Part shown: piece after piece, positions 26,001 to 40,025 of the stretch
Layout of the letters: the number at the start of each line of letters is the position of its first letter
Numbering within the stretch: the stretch's first letter is position 1
Assembly: GCF_036417845.1 (NCBI RefSeq)
Contig: NC_089979.1
Location: 46,570,775 to 46,634,774 of the forward strand
Source: Apteryx mantelli
Lineage: Eukaryota; Chordata; Aves; Apterygiformes; Apterygidae
Reading direction: 5' to 3'
DNA: 64,000 bases
The notes under the pieces: generated by a model
What the model was told of the DNA's origin: nothing
Database searches by the model: none
The model's input: only the letters and a program-made list of their open reading frames with translations
Made by a program: the position numbers and the translations under genes

Positions 26001-29000
26001 AGAAAATAAAGCTATGTACTAGCACTGGACTTGAGGCCACCCATGCAGTTTTAAACTTTTAAGAATTATAAACAAAATACTAAAATTGCCACACACACCC
26101 CCCAACAGTGTCAGACTCTCTGTTTCATGTTACAATTCCTCTGTATTGCCTATTGCAACTGCCAGGGTGCAAGATGGACAGCATATCACAAGACAACCAA
26201 AGATTGTTACTCGTTCCTGATACCTTCTGAACTGAGGCTGAATAGCAAATACTTTAGTTAGATGTTGTCAATTTATTGTCAGGGTCGTGGAGTATCTGTC
26301 TGTTTGATGACAGGTAATGGCTGAGTTCAGGGGGATGCTGAGCTATAAACATTCGCAGAATACTAAAATTCTCCTGTTCCTCAGCACCATACTGGGATTT
26401 CTGCATGGTAATAAGTCATGCCATTAGTGTTCAAAAGTGCCAATTCTTAATGAATATAAGTTCCTCTAATCAGCCACCAAAACAAATTCAACAAAAAATC
26501 TGCTTTAATACTGTTTATTGGCTTTAAAGACTTTATGAGTCATGTTCAGTTAACTGCAGCTTCCCCAAAACAGTTTTAAAGTAAAAGAATAAGTATGACC
26601 AGCAGTGGTCCCTGGCTTAGGATGCATGTGACTTTTTAACACAAACCTTAATCCTGGGCAAGGAAGCATTCACATGACTATTTAATACATATTTAAAATA
26701 CCAAAAAAGAACATGACTTTGTAAGATCACTCATCTACTATTTTCTCTCTTATGTATGGACATAAAAAAATGCATTTTGTACATGCAGCTGCTTTGCTTG
26801 TTCCTCTGGGACACAGTGCTCTGTTGGATGGGAAATGAATTGCATAATCTATGATTTATTTTTTGCCAAAATGTTTTTTTTCTGATTTGATCTAATGTAT
26901 CCTTCAAGCAGATGTTAAATTGGAGAATGAAAACTAGCTCAGAGCTTTCCTACATAATCAGCTATAGTATAATGGAGATAACCATGGATTGTTTAACATG
27001 ATGGTTTGCGTGAACACATGAATCAAGTTGATTTTTTTTTAATATCTTGTGACCTGCTGATCACAATGCCAAGTGCTTGAAAGGGTAGCAGTGAAGACAA
27101 AGGAGCTATTGGTGTCAGTGGCTCCCATGTAGTGAAGTGACAGTGACACTATACGCCTGGGAGGTTATGCACTGTGGCCACCGGCTACCCACCACAGGGC
27201 AGCCAGCCTGGCTAGCCAAGAGGGTGATTTCCCTGGGCGCAAGATGGAAAAAAGAGAATTGCACAACAAACAGAAAAATCCACAGGTACAGGAGTAGTCT
27301 TGCAATCCAAACTGAATTCCCTTGCTGATGGGTAGGATTAATGTATCCACAAAAGCCTGATTTTACAGTCAGAGCGTCAGTGTTACTTGGCACCAGGGTC
27401 TGGCCTGAGGAGACTTTTATCCCAGCCAGATATTTTGAGGAAACAATGATATAGCCATGACTATAGGATATCTGACTTTGCATATACTTGTCTTTCTGTG
27501 GCAAGCTACCTCAGCAATCTTCAGTCCCAGTACCCCTGGAGAGTTTGGGAACAAGCATTGTGTATGAACAGTCTGTTAAAAAAACACTTGGAATGACCTC
27601 ATTTGTGTTTTTTTGCCTATGTGCTTCTTCTACATGCAAAACCTATCTTTGATTTGTACGTTACACTAATCTAATTCTTTCATTTCCTTTCCCAAACTGT
27701 TGTGTTTCAGAGATATGTTTCTGAATACAAATTGTTATTACTAGACCTTTCAAATACTCTTTCAATGGATACTGTTTCAGAAACGTGCATGCATATATAG
27801 TAAATAGAAATAGAGAGAAGAGAATTCCTCTAAATTTGTCATAAGCTGTGAGATCCATCTAGATAAATGGGATTGTATACGATGGTAGGCATATTTAATT
27901 GATCCTTATATACACACTGGAGGTTCAGGTGGCTGGGGAGGACTTGAGTAGAACTAATGTACAAAACATTAACTTTAAAGGTAGATACTGTGATGTTCTC
28001 CTTTTTTACAGAGCTTCCAGTTCAGTGAGACCTGTGTGGGCCTTTGACACTGTCATATGACCCTCTAGCTAAATATATGAAAAGTTTGGGGTTTTTTTAC
28101 CTGGCTTTTCTTTTTGTGGATTCAGTCAGATTTCCCTGCACATATTGTTTTCAATTCAGTTTAACCATGTTTATTACATTGCTTTTCTATTCTTTAAACT
28201 GCCTTTCCTGGAGTAGTGTTAATATCTGAGAACCTCAATTTCATTAATCTCCCCTCCCTCCCCCCCAGTAAATTATTATCAAAGGAAACTTGACAGTGTA
28301 GTCACTGGCAATGTAAGGACCAGATAACAAAAAGAAAGGAGTACAAAGCCTTGAGTTTTAGGACAGTATGAAGGCTAAACATATGTGGGGACAGTGACAA
28401 TAAAAGCACACAAATCTTTAGGAATTATTGAAATGTCAAAACACAGTTAAGCATTTCTTACTGCCAGGATTCCTGTGCGTGCGTACAACATGTGTTGCAC
28501 CCACACTTTAGGAAATCTCATGTCCTGTGTGGTGGCAGCATTTCTGTAGTTAACCTGTTCTATTTCAGGATCTCTAATGCATAAAAGGGAGCTAACAGCA
28601 TTAAAACATCCGGCAGAGAACAATATTCTAGTTTCCTCCAACAATGTGTAGCCTCAGATCTCTTTTAAAATAGAGTTTATAAAAATTCCAATAGACACAG
28701 TAGACACAATAAAGTGACAACTTAAAGAAAATAATCATAAACAAACTAGGAAATTAAGTTTTTAGAAAAAAGCTGGATGTGATTGAAGACTGTTTGTGCA
28801 CTTACATTTTTGGTGCAAAGAAGAGGAAAATATTCATCAGTTGGATAAGGTGGAGCTAGGATGAGACTTCATCAGACTACCACTAGTGTTGCCTGCTATT
28901 AGCAACAAAGTACTATAAAGTAGTAATAGAGTAATAGCAGGTATTAGCTCTGAGTCCACTAGCTGATATGCAATGTCTCTTGTCTTCATTTCTTCAATAA

Positions 29001-30725
29001 GCAAAACATTTGTCAGAAAACTAAAGGATAGTTAACTTCTAATACAACAAGTTAAATCTAGCCTCACCTTCTTCAAAATAGATTTTGATGGTCTCTATCT
29101 ATCATGAATTTTCTATAAAGTATTCCTCTTTCTCATGTGCTCAGGGTGTAGCATTCAGAAATATTTCAACAGCAGACCTCAACAGTCAAAAGATCAGTAA
29201 GTAACAGAGGTGAGAGATCTTTCCTGAGACTTATTGTAACACAGTTTGTAAGTGAGTTAGACTCAGGGCTGGTTTAGCACTGTCTATATCCTGTTATACT
29301 GTAGGCCATTCAAGTAAACTACCTGGAGGAATCTGATGTACAGACTCACTTACATAGGCAGAAAAATCCAGAAAATCTTAAGAATCTTTTTGTTCTTGGT
29401 CTGATCATTATCCTAAGTTTTTCTTGCGAAAGCTGTCAACACTCCATAAAATTCACACACCTGCAGATGCAAAGAAATCTTAATTTAAAACCAGATGCAA
29501 ATCATGATTTATCAAATTTTATTTTTCACTGGCCTCTCTTAACTAAGAAATAAATAGCAGACTACATGCCGGTCTGTTTAACCCATAAGATCAACCTTTT
29601 CATTGTTAAATCACTGTTCATAATTGCATCTCTAAAATATCCAGATTTGGAAAGCTGTAATTTCAGAAAGTACAAAAAGTATCATTGTCGAGCCTTGGGG
29701 AAACAAAGATTTGAAACTGAATGTGCACCCTGGCACTGTATCAACTGTATAACAGGAATGGGTGAAAGAAAAGTAGCCAACAAGGACTCTGTCAGCTGAA
29801 AATTCAGCAAAAAGTGATCCAATTCTTACAGCTGGTCCTGTCAAACAAATACTAATATACCACAATGCTGGTATATATGAATATACAACAGTGCTTTAAA
29901 ATGTGTGTTGCTAGGAAGAGCAATGAAATGAAGATATCTTTATCTAAGTTGAAAGAAATACAACTGAACTTGGATTGGATTTAGTAGATTTCAAAAGAGG
30001 AAAAACTACCAAGGTCAAAAAGACAGACATATATTTTACCATTTATAGACCTTTTGCTTTAGCAATCTCCTTGCTTTTTTGACCCATAGAACAAAATATC
30101 TCTTTGTCTCCTCTCCCCTTCTTTTGGAGGCTCAGGCTTTCCCTGAAGTGTTACCACATAGACTTTCGGGAAACAAATGGTCCTAGAAAGCGATAGCTTC
30201 TTCTTGTTTTCCTTGTCTGACAAAGTCCTGAGTCCTATCCAAATGAAATGCCTTAAGTTAGATACCCAAATTTTCATCTGTCGAGCCTGTGAGATGGGAA
30301 ACCTGACAAGGAACAACACACAGCCAGTAACAGAGTGCAGAAGAAAAGAAAAGGGCTTAGTTACCTAACTTGGACAGAGACAGTGTCTGTCATGAAACTG
30401 TAAAGTGAAGCTGATTGGAAGGTGTAAAACAAATGTTGAAAATAAATATAATTTTTGTAAGAAAAATGTATTGTCTTTTCTTGTTCAGTGAGAACATTTT
30501 TAAATAAAACTTTTTTTCTGAGTATTTTCAGTTTAAACAAAAGTACTTTCCATCAAAGGCGAAAATACTACTGATCATTATTTTGCTTTTTCCTATTGGA
30601 GAAATGCATGGGACAAAAACAGTAGCAATATGAAAGAATATTAAAAACAAGACCATTTTCCTCCCAGTTTCTGGCACTCGCTATCTTTTTCCACAACAGA
30701 GAAAGGAAGAAAAAAAAATGTACTC

Positions 30726-30793
30726 CCTTCTTCTCCTCCTCCTCCTCCTCCTCCTCCTCCTCCCTCTTCTTCTTCTTCTTCTTCTTCTTCTTC
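30726..30793. repeat. (TCC)n/(TTC)n polypyrimidine tract
   Basis: About 68 bp of nearly pure pyrimidine: a TCC array followed by a TTC array. The opposite strand reads as poly-Glu/Gly/Lys-rich open frames, which are artefacts of the repeat. Pure polypurine-polypyrimidine mirror repeats of this length can form triplex DNA. Confidence 0.95.
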
Positions 30794-32065
30794 AAATGAT
30801 ATATTTGACCATTTTTTATATACAAACATTTAATGTTGGACATAAATAAATGTTTATATTGCTGTATAAAATAAGTAAAGGTGTGTTGATTAAAAAAAAT
30901 AGCTTTTATTTCCTGGCTATAATCATTATATAGAGTTACTGTTCCACCATTCATCCGTCTTCAGTATCATTCTTAATACAGAAGTAAATAGTATGTGTGT
31001 TGGATTTCATATGTTTGAGCTTCCTGTTGCCTGAGGGCTGGATTTGCTACTCGTTTGTTATAGGAGACTATGTATGCTCAGTGACTGTACTGGAGACCAG
31101 TACTGTCCAAGGTGGTTTTTGGCCCACTGTGTACAGTGGCCAGACTTCAGAGCATGTCCTCCTGTTTGGATTAGTAGTGGAAAAATAGAAAATATTATTT
31201 TTTTTCATGGAAGGCCTTTCCTTCCTCCACTTTGAGATCAGTGTCAACTTTTTTATGTGATTAAGATCAGATTCCCTAAGTAAGTGCCTTGGGAGACAAC
31301 ATGAGCTGACTGAGGTAAAAAACAGAGGCAGTGGACTTTCTGCGTGTTCAAACTCTAAACAAGGCAGTGCAAGATAACCTGGCAATAGGTTCTTTACAAA
31401 ATGACAGATACAAAATGATTTTCCCCTGTACATCTTGACACATGGTTCCTATCACCGGTCTGCCATAGCTACCATTCACTTGCCGTGACCATGTCACCCT
31501 ATTCTAGTTTCCCCCATATAAATGTGACTAGACTTTGCTCAGTGAGTCTTTGCTTGTGAAAATGGCAAAGCAAAATGCAGTTTGTCTTGCTGTGGATGCT
31601 GTTGAGTTGAGTCAGGTCAAATCAAGAAGACAGCTGAACAACAAATGCCAGAACGTTGTGCTGCTGTGGTGGTGGGGAGAGGACGCATTGTCTTTCAAAT
31701 CTACTGCCTGCTACAGTTTTGCTTCTTTGTTTTTCTTCATCAATATTTAGCTGCCATGCAGCAGGAAGCCTGCGTTCTTAGGGACATGTGTGATGCTCCA
31801 GTTGCTCATACCACAAGCTCCTCAGAGCAGAAACTGTGTGTCAGCACAGGCTAACACCAAGGGCCCTCGTGCTAGCCTCAGTGTGCTACTGCATTTGGAT
31901 TACAATTATTGTGATTGATATGAATATGAATATAACATGAAATACAGTGTAGGGTCCTGACTTCATTGTCTTTGGTGTAAACTAGGACAAAGCTGTATTC
32001 CTAGATGCACTGGCTTTCTCTTCATAGCTGTACTTTGTTAGCCTTTATTACCAAAGGTTATATGC

Positions 32066-32149
32066 CTATATATGTATGTATGTGTATGTGTATATATATA
32101 AATATATATGTGCACGCGCACACACACACGCACACACACACATATATGT
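32066..32149. repeat. (TATG)n / (TA)n / (CA)n compound microsatellite
   Basis: Runs of TATG, TA and CA dinucleotides with alternating purine-pyrimidine character. It causes short spurious open frames of repeated C-V or I-Y. Confidence 0.95.
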
Positions 32150-33113
32150 TAGGCCTGGATTTACTGAAAGGCAGTGAAGGATAGGGCCTACACCTTCCCC
32201 TTGTGCCCTCCGGATCAGCATGCATATGTTGCCCACGTGATAGGGGAAGGGCCAATCACCAGCCCAGCTCCTCAGTCTGACACAGAGACAGGCGTTTCAG
32301 AGCAAGCACCCCTGTACACACGTGGCAAGAGGACCAAGCCCTCAGTTAATGGTGTGCAGAGAGCATTTATGTGTCTATTTTCTTCTAAAGGTATGGAAGG
32401 CTGAGCAAAAGGTTATTGCCTTGAAGGAAGGCTCGGTGGAAAGTTAGAAATGGAAAAGATTTCTGGACAGTATTGTGTTATGCAGGTTGCTTGCACTGTC
32501 ACTTTGTGGAAGTATCTGCTTTACATGATAATTTTCCAAGATAATAAATTCTTTCACTTTTAGGCAGAAGATTTGATGGTTCTGTTTTCATACTGCTAGC
32601 CAACAATAGGCAAGAAAAAAATTAACAAAGTCAGATAAAGCATCCTCTTCAGTAATGTTCTGTTAAATTGTTGTCCTGTATTTACTTCTTATTAATAGAG
32701 GTGCTAGTCACATCCAGGAGAGCAAATGTGAATATGTTTAGAGAAAAAACCCCCACACATTTTAATAAAGAGCATCTTTTACATAGATGTTGTAGACAAA
32801 ATTATAGGAGGAATGAAGAATTGTCTCACATTCTATAGACTTACATCTAATCTATAGGAAAAAAATCAAGATCACTTTAATCAATAATGTAGTTTTTAGA
32901 ATAAATTTTTCTGAGTCTTGTTACTTCTCCACAGGATCTTTCTGACTTCACTTTTTTCAGATCCTGTAAGCTTTTTATAGGAGCAAACACCAGGCAGATG
33001 CGGTGAGGAAGCATCAACAGGAAAGGCAAAGATATCTAGTATTGTATTCTGGTTAGGCCTTTAGACTTACCTATTCCCTGTAACTCATTGCATGGGAGTC
33101 AATCACAATAATT

Positions 33114-35647
33114 GCAGAATCACAGAATCGCTGAGGTTGGAAGGGACCTCTGGAGATCATCTAGTCCAACCCCCCCTGCTCAAGCAGGGTCACCTAGAGC
33201 ACGTTGCACAGGATCGCGTCCAGGCGGCTTTTGAATATCTCCAGAGAAGGAGACTCCACAACCTCTCTGGGCAACCTGTTCCAGTGCTCTGTCACCCTCA
33301 CAGTGAAGAAGTTTTTCCTCATGTTCAGATGGAACTGTCTGTGTTTCAGTTTGTGCCCGTTGCCTCACATCCTGTCACTCAGAACCACTAAAAAGAGTCT
33401 GGCTCCATCCTCTCGACACCCTCCCTTCAGATACTTGTACACGTTGATAAGATCTCCTCTCAGCCTTCTCTTCTCCAAGCTAAACAGGCCCAGCTCTCTC
33501 AGCCTTTCCTCATAAGAGAGATGCTCCAGTCCCCTAATCATCTTTGTAGCCCTTCGCTGGACTTGCTCCAGTAGTGCCACATCCCTCTTGTACTGGGGAG
33601 CCCAGAACTGGATGCAGTACTCCAGATGTGGCCTCAGCAGGGCTGAGTAGAGGGGGAGGATCACCTCCCTCGACCTGCTGGCAACACTCTTCCTGATGCA
33701 CCCCAGGATACCATTGGCCTTCTTGGCCACAAGGGCACATTGCTGCCTCATGCTTAACTTGGTGTCCACCAGCACTCCCAGGTCCTTCTCCGCAGAGCTG
33801 CTTTCCAGCAGGTCAACCCCCAACCTGTACTGGTGCATGGGGTTATTCCTCCCCAGGTGCAGGACCCTGCACTTGCCTTTGTTGAACTTCATGAGGTTCC
33901 TCTCTGCCCACCTCTCCAGCCTGTCCAGGTCTCTCTGAATGGCAGCACAGCCCTCTGGGGTATCCGCCACTCCTCCCAGTTTGGTATCATCAGCAAACTT
34001 GCTGAGGGTGCACTCTGTGCCTTCATCCAAATCATTGATGAAGAAGTTGAACAAGACTGGACCCAGTACTGACCCCTGGGGGACACTGCTAGCTACAGGC
34101 CTCCAACTAGACTCTGCCCCACTGAGCACAACCCTCTGAGCTCTGCCATTCAGCCAGTTCTCAGTCCACCTCACTGTCCACTCAGCTAGCCCACACTTCC
34201 TGAGCTTGTCTATGAGGATGTCATGGGAGACAGTGTCGAAAGCCTTGCTGAAGTCTAGGTAGACAACAGCCACTGCTCTCCCCTCATCTACCCGGCCAGT
34301 CATTCCATCATAGAAGGTTATCAGATTGGTTAAGCATGATTTCCTCTTGGGGAAGCCATGCTGACTACTCCTGATCACCTTCTTGTCCTCCACATGCTTG
34401 GAGATGGCCTCCAGGATGAGCTGCTCCATCACCTTTCCAGGGATGGAGGTGAGGCTGACTGGCCTGTAGTTCCCTGGGTCCTCCTTCTTGCCCTTTTTGA
34501 AGACTGAGGTGACATTGGCTTTCTTCCAGTCTTCAGGCACCTCTCCTGTCCTCCATGACCTTTCAAAGATGATGGAGAGTGGCCTAGCAATAACATCTGC
34601 CAGCTCCCTCAGCACTCATGTGTGCATCCCAGTGGGGCCCATGGATTTGTGGGTGTCGAGTTTGCTTAAATGATCTCTAACCCGATCCTCCTCGACCAAG
34701 GGAAAGTCTTCCTTCCTCCAGACTTTCTCTCTTGTCTCCAGGGTCTGGGGTTCCTGAGGGCTGGCCTGAGCAGTAAAGACTGAAGCAAAGAAGGCATTCA
34801 GTAACTCTGCCTTCTCTGCATCCTTCGTCACCAGGGCACCCACCCCATTCAGCAAAGGGCCCACATTTTCCCTAGTCTTCCCCTTGCTACTGATGTATTT
34901 GAAGAAGCCCTTCTTGTTGTCCTTGACATCTTTCGCCAGATTTAATTCCAGACGGGCCTTAGCCTTCCTCGTCACATCCCTGCATACTCTGACAACGTTC
35001 CTATATTCCTCCCAAGTGGCCTGTCCCCCTTTCCACTTTCTGTATACTTCCTTCTTCCGGTTGAATTTTGCCAGGAGCTCCTTGCTCATCCATGCAGGTC
35101 TCCTACCTCCTTTGCTTGACTTCCTACTCATAGGGATGCACCGCTCTTGAGCCTGGAGGAGGTGATGTTTGAATATTAACCAGCTCTCTTGAATGCCCCT
35201 TCCTTCTAGGGCCCTAACCCATGGGATTCCTCCAAGTAGGTCCCTGAAGAGGCCAAAGTTTGCTCTCCTGAAGTCCAGGGTTGCGATCCTACTTGGTGCC
35301 CTGCTGCCTCCTCGCGGGATCCTGAACTCCACCATCTCATGGTCACTGCAGCCAAGGCTGCCCCCAACCTTCACATCTTCCACCAGTCCTTCTTTGTTTG
35401 TTAGTACGAGGTCCAGCAGCACACCTCCACTTGTTGGCTCCTCCACCACCTGTGTCAAGAAGTTGTCACCAATGCTCTGCAGGAACCTCCAGGACTGTTT
35501 GTGCCTAGCTGTGTTGTCTCTCCAGCAGATATCAGGGCGGTTGAAGTCCCCCATGAGAACCAGGGCCTGGGATCATGAGGCTACTTCCAGCTGTCTGTAG
35601 AAGGCCTCATCGACTTCCTCTTCCTGATCAGGTGGCCTGTAGTAAAC
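33114..35647 (-). mobile_element. CR1 LINE copy 2, 5'-truncated
   Basis: This is a second young CR1 copy in reverse orientation, longer at its 5' side than copy 1. It reaches into the APE-type endonuclease domain. On the minus strand it starts near 35647 (TTTACTACAGGCC wording), runs through endonuclease and RT, and ends in the 8-bp tail at about 33127-33114. Position p of copy 1 pairs with 35495 minus p here, without indels through the compared part. It shares with copy 1 the same internal TGA. Short similar words flank the element (ACAATAATTG on the left, ACAATTATTG on the right, one mismatch), but CR1 usually makes no target-site duplication, so this may be chance. Confidence 0.95.
33365..35554 (-). 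pseudogene. CR1 ORF2 endonuclease-RT, broken
   Basis: The frame opens on the minus strand at 35554 with [11 protein letters not shown], the endonuclease motif containing the catalytic GDFN. It continues through CSDHEMVEF, the SDH motif near the end of the APE fold, into the pre-RT linker. A TGA at 34618-34616 interrupts it at the same codon as in copy 1. It then reads through RT from 34615 with [17 protein letters not shown] and FADD intact. A second TGA at 33367-33365, where copy 1 has a CGA arginine codon, cuts off the C-terminus. The earlier endonuclease residues are missing because of 5' truncation. The RT active site is intact but the protein could not be made in one piece. Confidence 0.9.
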
Positions 35648-38600
35648 AATTATTGAACAAAATTATTGAATTTTAAGCTAATGGATTGGTTGGGTTAACT
35701 AAGGAAAGCAAACTTATCCTGTCTCACATTTAGATGGTAAAGGGAGATTCCATTTTTTCTGTCTTTTGGTCGTGTTCTCTCCTCCTCAAGAAACTTCTCA
35801 GTTCACAAGATTAAAAAAGCTATAGACTATGAATGCATTTGTAGATTGTGGAGTACATAAACTCTGTGTGTTGGTGTGTGTTTGTGTGTTATAAAAAGGA
35901 TGTGTTTGCAAAGGAATGTAAATTACAAAGGATAAGGTCATAGTTTATACGTTATTTCCTTCAATAAGTATCTTCTATTCAAATCCAGATGGTGCTTTGA
36001 GAATTTTCTGCTACTGAAAAAAGAGTCCCCTTCCTCTTGGCTGCCGAACATCCTTGCACCACACCTGGGAGTGACACTGGTCACATTCCCCTATCTCCTG
36101 GCTTTGGAACTGAATGTTCCACCATGTTATTGTAACGTAGATGTTCAGATCAAGTCTCTAAGGTGATGTTTCTGTTTCCTCTGGAACATACGTAGCGGGC
36201 TGTTGTTGAACTCTAACATCCTTTCTATGTTTCACCCTTTCCCCATCTGTTGAAAACCCTCTCTGCAGGCTTACCAAGAAAAGAGGAAGAAGAAAAAAAA
36301 GCTATTCAGTAGAGTACTGAGTTATTTTCTGATTTAATAAATAAAACTTGAGAATCTTGTTGCTATTTTGTGTTACCATTTTTTGAGTAGAAAAACTGCA
36401 GTATTTTTAGAAACAAATGAGGAGCAAAGATTCAAACTTAATTTTGCTTCCAGAATTTTGAATGTTTGTCAGATTCATGAGAATCTCTTGGGAGTCCAAA
36501 CTACATTACAGCAATACAGCAGCATATTGTTTCATTTAGTTATGAAGGACCTTTCAGCCCCCCAGATTCCCACACGTTTTACAAACACAACAAATGCATA
36601 CAAGTTACCAGAGAGCTGAAGCTATTTTTGAGTTAGGATAGTAAGTCAGTTGGAGATCAGCCATCAGTACTGCTCAGCTGTTTAGCCCAAGAAGTGAGGC
36701 AGGCTGTCAAACCCATAGAAAGAGCAGGAAGCAAGGCAGGCAGGATGCATTCAGGCAGAAATGAACTAATACTACCACAGTTATGAAACATGCCAATACA
36801 TGGTCAGGACCACACTTGCACATCTCAGTAGAAGGCAGCAGGTCAGCTTCTCTGTTCATGTAAGTGGGTGATTTTCAGTCATATTAATGGAGTCAATCCT
36901 GTTTATACAAGCAGCGAATTTGAATCTAATTTTCCAGACTAACATCCTGCTGTGTCAGTGGCTCAGTACAGTCAGAGATGTAATTCATTGTATCACCAAC
37001 AAAACACCACTCTCTGGCTGGATGGCTTGGAGGTCTACCATCAAAGAAATATCAGCTGTAGTCCTGTTAGCCAGAAGAGTGATATGAACTTGCCATGTAG
37101 GTCTCTGCAATATTAATTACGTGTAAGTTAATCATGCAAACCCCCTTACCACTCAGTGAAGAAAAACAGATACTTCTAAGCTGTTATTCATCTTCTAAAG
37201 AGAGAGAGCAGATAAGGTAAAGGTGTCTGTTATTCTCCACTGATTATACAGAGAGCTATCTCAGATGGAGGTGAGATGACTACCTCCCCAAGAACAAGAA
37301 AGATCAGAGGCCAGGATTCAATAGCAGAGTAATTCCAAATTCAGCAATTTATGTACATGAGTCCAGATTAAGTTATATACATGTTAAAGTTCTTTGTTAA
37401 ATCAAGGCTGACTAAGCAATAGAAATGGAGGAAAAGACATTACTGAACCAAAGGTGGCTTTGGAGGAACATCTGCTAGGGACTGCTAAATCTGGTAGCCC
37501 AATCAGAGGCAAGGCTGCTGAAGCACCAAGCCCCCAGCCCCAGCCAGTCATGAGGCTGAGCATGTGTTCCCAATAGGCACATACACAGACACACACATGC
37601 TATATGTATATATGTGTATGTATGTATATGTATATATATATATGTATATATTTGTATAAATATACACACAGCTGGCTGCACAGATCAGCACAGGCAAACA
37701 CTTAGCACTCACACAAACACGAACAGGCTTTATCCTTTTCCTCTCTCTGGCTGACCAGGATGAATGTCCATTAGTGGGAAATATGTACATATATATATAC
37801 AATGTGGATCTCCAGTAACTGAGCTTAGACGCTCAGTCTACCCTGTAACTGGCCCCTGGATCCCCATCCCAGTGATGAGGGGCAGGGCACGGCCAGACAA
37901 ACTCACCAACGAGCAACCTGCTTACATGGGACTGGCCCTGTTTATCCCACTATCTGCTGTTGTGCCTCTGGACTCCTTCATGTATGTGGAGACAAGCCTT
38001 TTATCACATACCCCAACAATGTCCTAACAGGGAAAAGAAAAAAAGGCGCAAGACCATGGACTTCTATAAATGAGAAGACATTGGTTGGGGTATACATTGG
38101 AAGAAGTTATCTATTTGGCTGGTTTCATTCAGGCAGAAATATTCAGTTCTGAAAGTTAAGCTAGACATTTAAATAGCCCTGGAGAAAACGGAGTTAGGAG
38201 AGGAGGCAGAGATAAACTAGGACAGACCAGCTGTCTGAGGAGAAATAGAAAGGAACATAGTGCGCTGTGAGCAGTGCGAGCTGCTGTGAGGAACAAGCTT
38301 GACCCATGGGCAGAAAGGAGCGTAGATAAGAAAAGACAAGCTTTAGTCCCCTTATATTTTGAAATCATATATCTAAATGTTGCATAAGGTTTTTTGGGGG
38401 GTGTGAGGGGGCAAAATAGATCATTTTGATTCAAAGCAGTTGCTTCCGCAGAGCTGCTGGGGGAAACCTTTGCCGAATCCGACCCTCACTGGTCTAGGCA
38501 TGGACGTTATTCAGGGAGCAAACTGTGCTTACAGCCCAGGTGGGGCACATCCCAGACACCTGACCGTAGGAGGTAAAGTACTGAGGCTGCACTGGGTGAG

Positions 38601-40025
38601 ACCTTGCAAGAGAAAGCAAGGCAGCTGTGACCTCTCCCCATAACAGCCCGCAGCAGCGGATGGAGGTGTAAGCGTAACTCCAGCTGCTGAAAAGTTTTTC
38701 GGAATCCCATTTTTGATTGAGTTAATTGCCATCTTTCAAGTTAAATGGGAATCAGCTGTGCTGAATATTTTTCAGGAATGGTTTAGTCCCCCAGTACTCA
38801 GGGACAGTTTGTGTAGGCAGGCTCTGCAGCCAGCAGGCACCCAGGAGATACCCAGCAGTGTTTGACAGCAGTGCTGATAACTATGGATTTGTCTGAGCAA
38901 CGAGGAACAGTCTTAGCCGTTTTCTTTATCACTCTAGCTATTTTCTTTAAGATTGATACTATTCATTCTGATAACACAGTCTTAAGTCAAAAATGTAAAT
39001 CATATTGGCTCTGAGCTAGTGAACAACAGCAGCTGTCAGGGCTTTCCAGGCTGGTTTCAAACGGAAGAGCTGTTGCTGATGCAGAGTTTGAGAATATCTT
39101 TAGGCCAACATATATCTTCAATCTTTGAACACTAGTCCTTAAACAGAGGGGTCGGGTCACAGGTATCATATAAGCAATCTCCTCTTTGAGAATCCAGAAC
39201 CAATGCTATTACACGGATTTAAGGGAAGAACTCTGGCTTGAATAGGCATTCTTTTTAGGAAAATTCAGTAAAAAGACCCCCACATTTTTCATCTGTTTTC
39301 ACAGCCCCCTGTGAATAACCTGAAACATGCCAAAAACAATACAGCAGTTCTTCGCTGATCTTAGAAAAGCTTTGGAAAGACTGCACTTAATCACCATCTG
39401 GTAACTCCCTCCATCATAGCGGAAGTGTGGCAAGTTGGAAGTGTGGCAAGTGTAACTTCCTCTGGAGATACAGGGTTATCTTTACAAACACTTCAGGTTT
39501 TTTGAAGTGATAACAGCAATATGACTATATTCCCAGGCTGGCTGGATTCATCATAGAATGCTGCATTCAGATTACTCAGATTTAAGATTTTTTTGTTCAT
39601 ATCAGATTCTCTTTCTCTCTCTCTCTCTGCTTTTTTTGTTTTCTCAAACTATTCAACATCCAGCTATTTATTTACCTTGAGAAAAACAATATCTTTCTGG
39701 TGCAAGCAATTTAAGTCTCCTATTTCATATGACAGATTGCTTAGAAAATATGAGCAATAGAAGGAAATCAAGAAAGTCTGTTCATGCTCTGGGTAATCTA
39801 CTACTTTGCTTAAAATTGCTTTTTTTCTTTAAGTGCTGAGTTTTTGACTTATGAGAACATGTACTTAGGGAGCTGAGGAGAGATTCAGTGAGCCATGACT
39901 CTCATAATAAGAAATGCAGAGGTTAGCCTCTGCCACATTGTTTCCTGGATACTTTCAGTTGCTGAGAACAGTAGCCACAGAAGCTTGGTTCAGTGTGCAC
40001 CCCAGTAAGAGGTTTGTCTTTTTTC
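35648..40025. other. Intergenic, no gene recognised
   Basis: Nothing with a recognisable family. It contains a TA-rich microsatellite at 37.58-37.67 kb and a near-perfect tandem duplication of about 16 bp (GGAAGTGTGGCAAGT) at about 39421-39452. Confidence 0.55.
37578..37671. repeat. (TATG)n/(TA)n microsatellite
   Basis: TATG, TA and CA words alternate over about 90 bp. The overlapping minus-strand open frames rich in I-Y-T are products of the repeat. Confidence 0.95.

Larger units (their letters stand above)
21801..33113. other. Intergenic, no gene recognised
   Basis: No recognisable protein-coding exon. Contents noted separately are an old hairpin repeat at 23.0 kb, a polypyrimidine tract at 30.7 kb and a TA/CA microsatellite at 32.1 kb. 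A GC-richer patch lies at 23.25-23.45 kb. One small ORF with a signal-peptide-like start (25267-25055, minus) is listed as a question, not as a gene. Confidence 0.55.

Noticed and set aside
30568-30954. Lys/Glu-rich 128-codon frame on the minus strand
   Set aside because: It is driven by the TCC/TTC microsatellite. The flanks have no coding character.
33104-35660. ACAATAATTG / ACAATTATTG as a target-site duplication of CR1 copy 2
   Set aside because: The words are AT-rich and near-palindromic with one mismatch, part of the right-hand one may be element sequence, and CR1 normally leaves no duplication.
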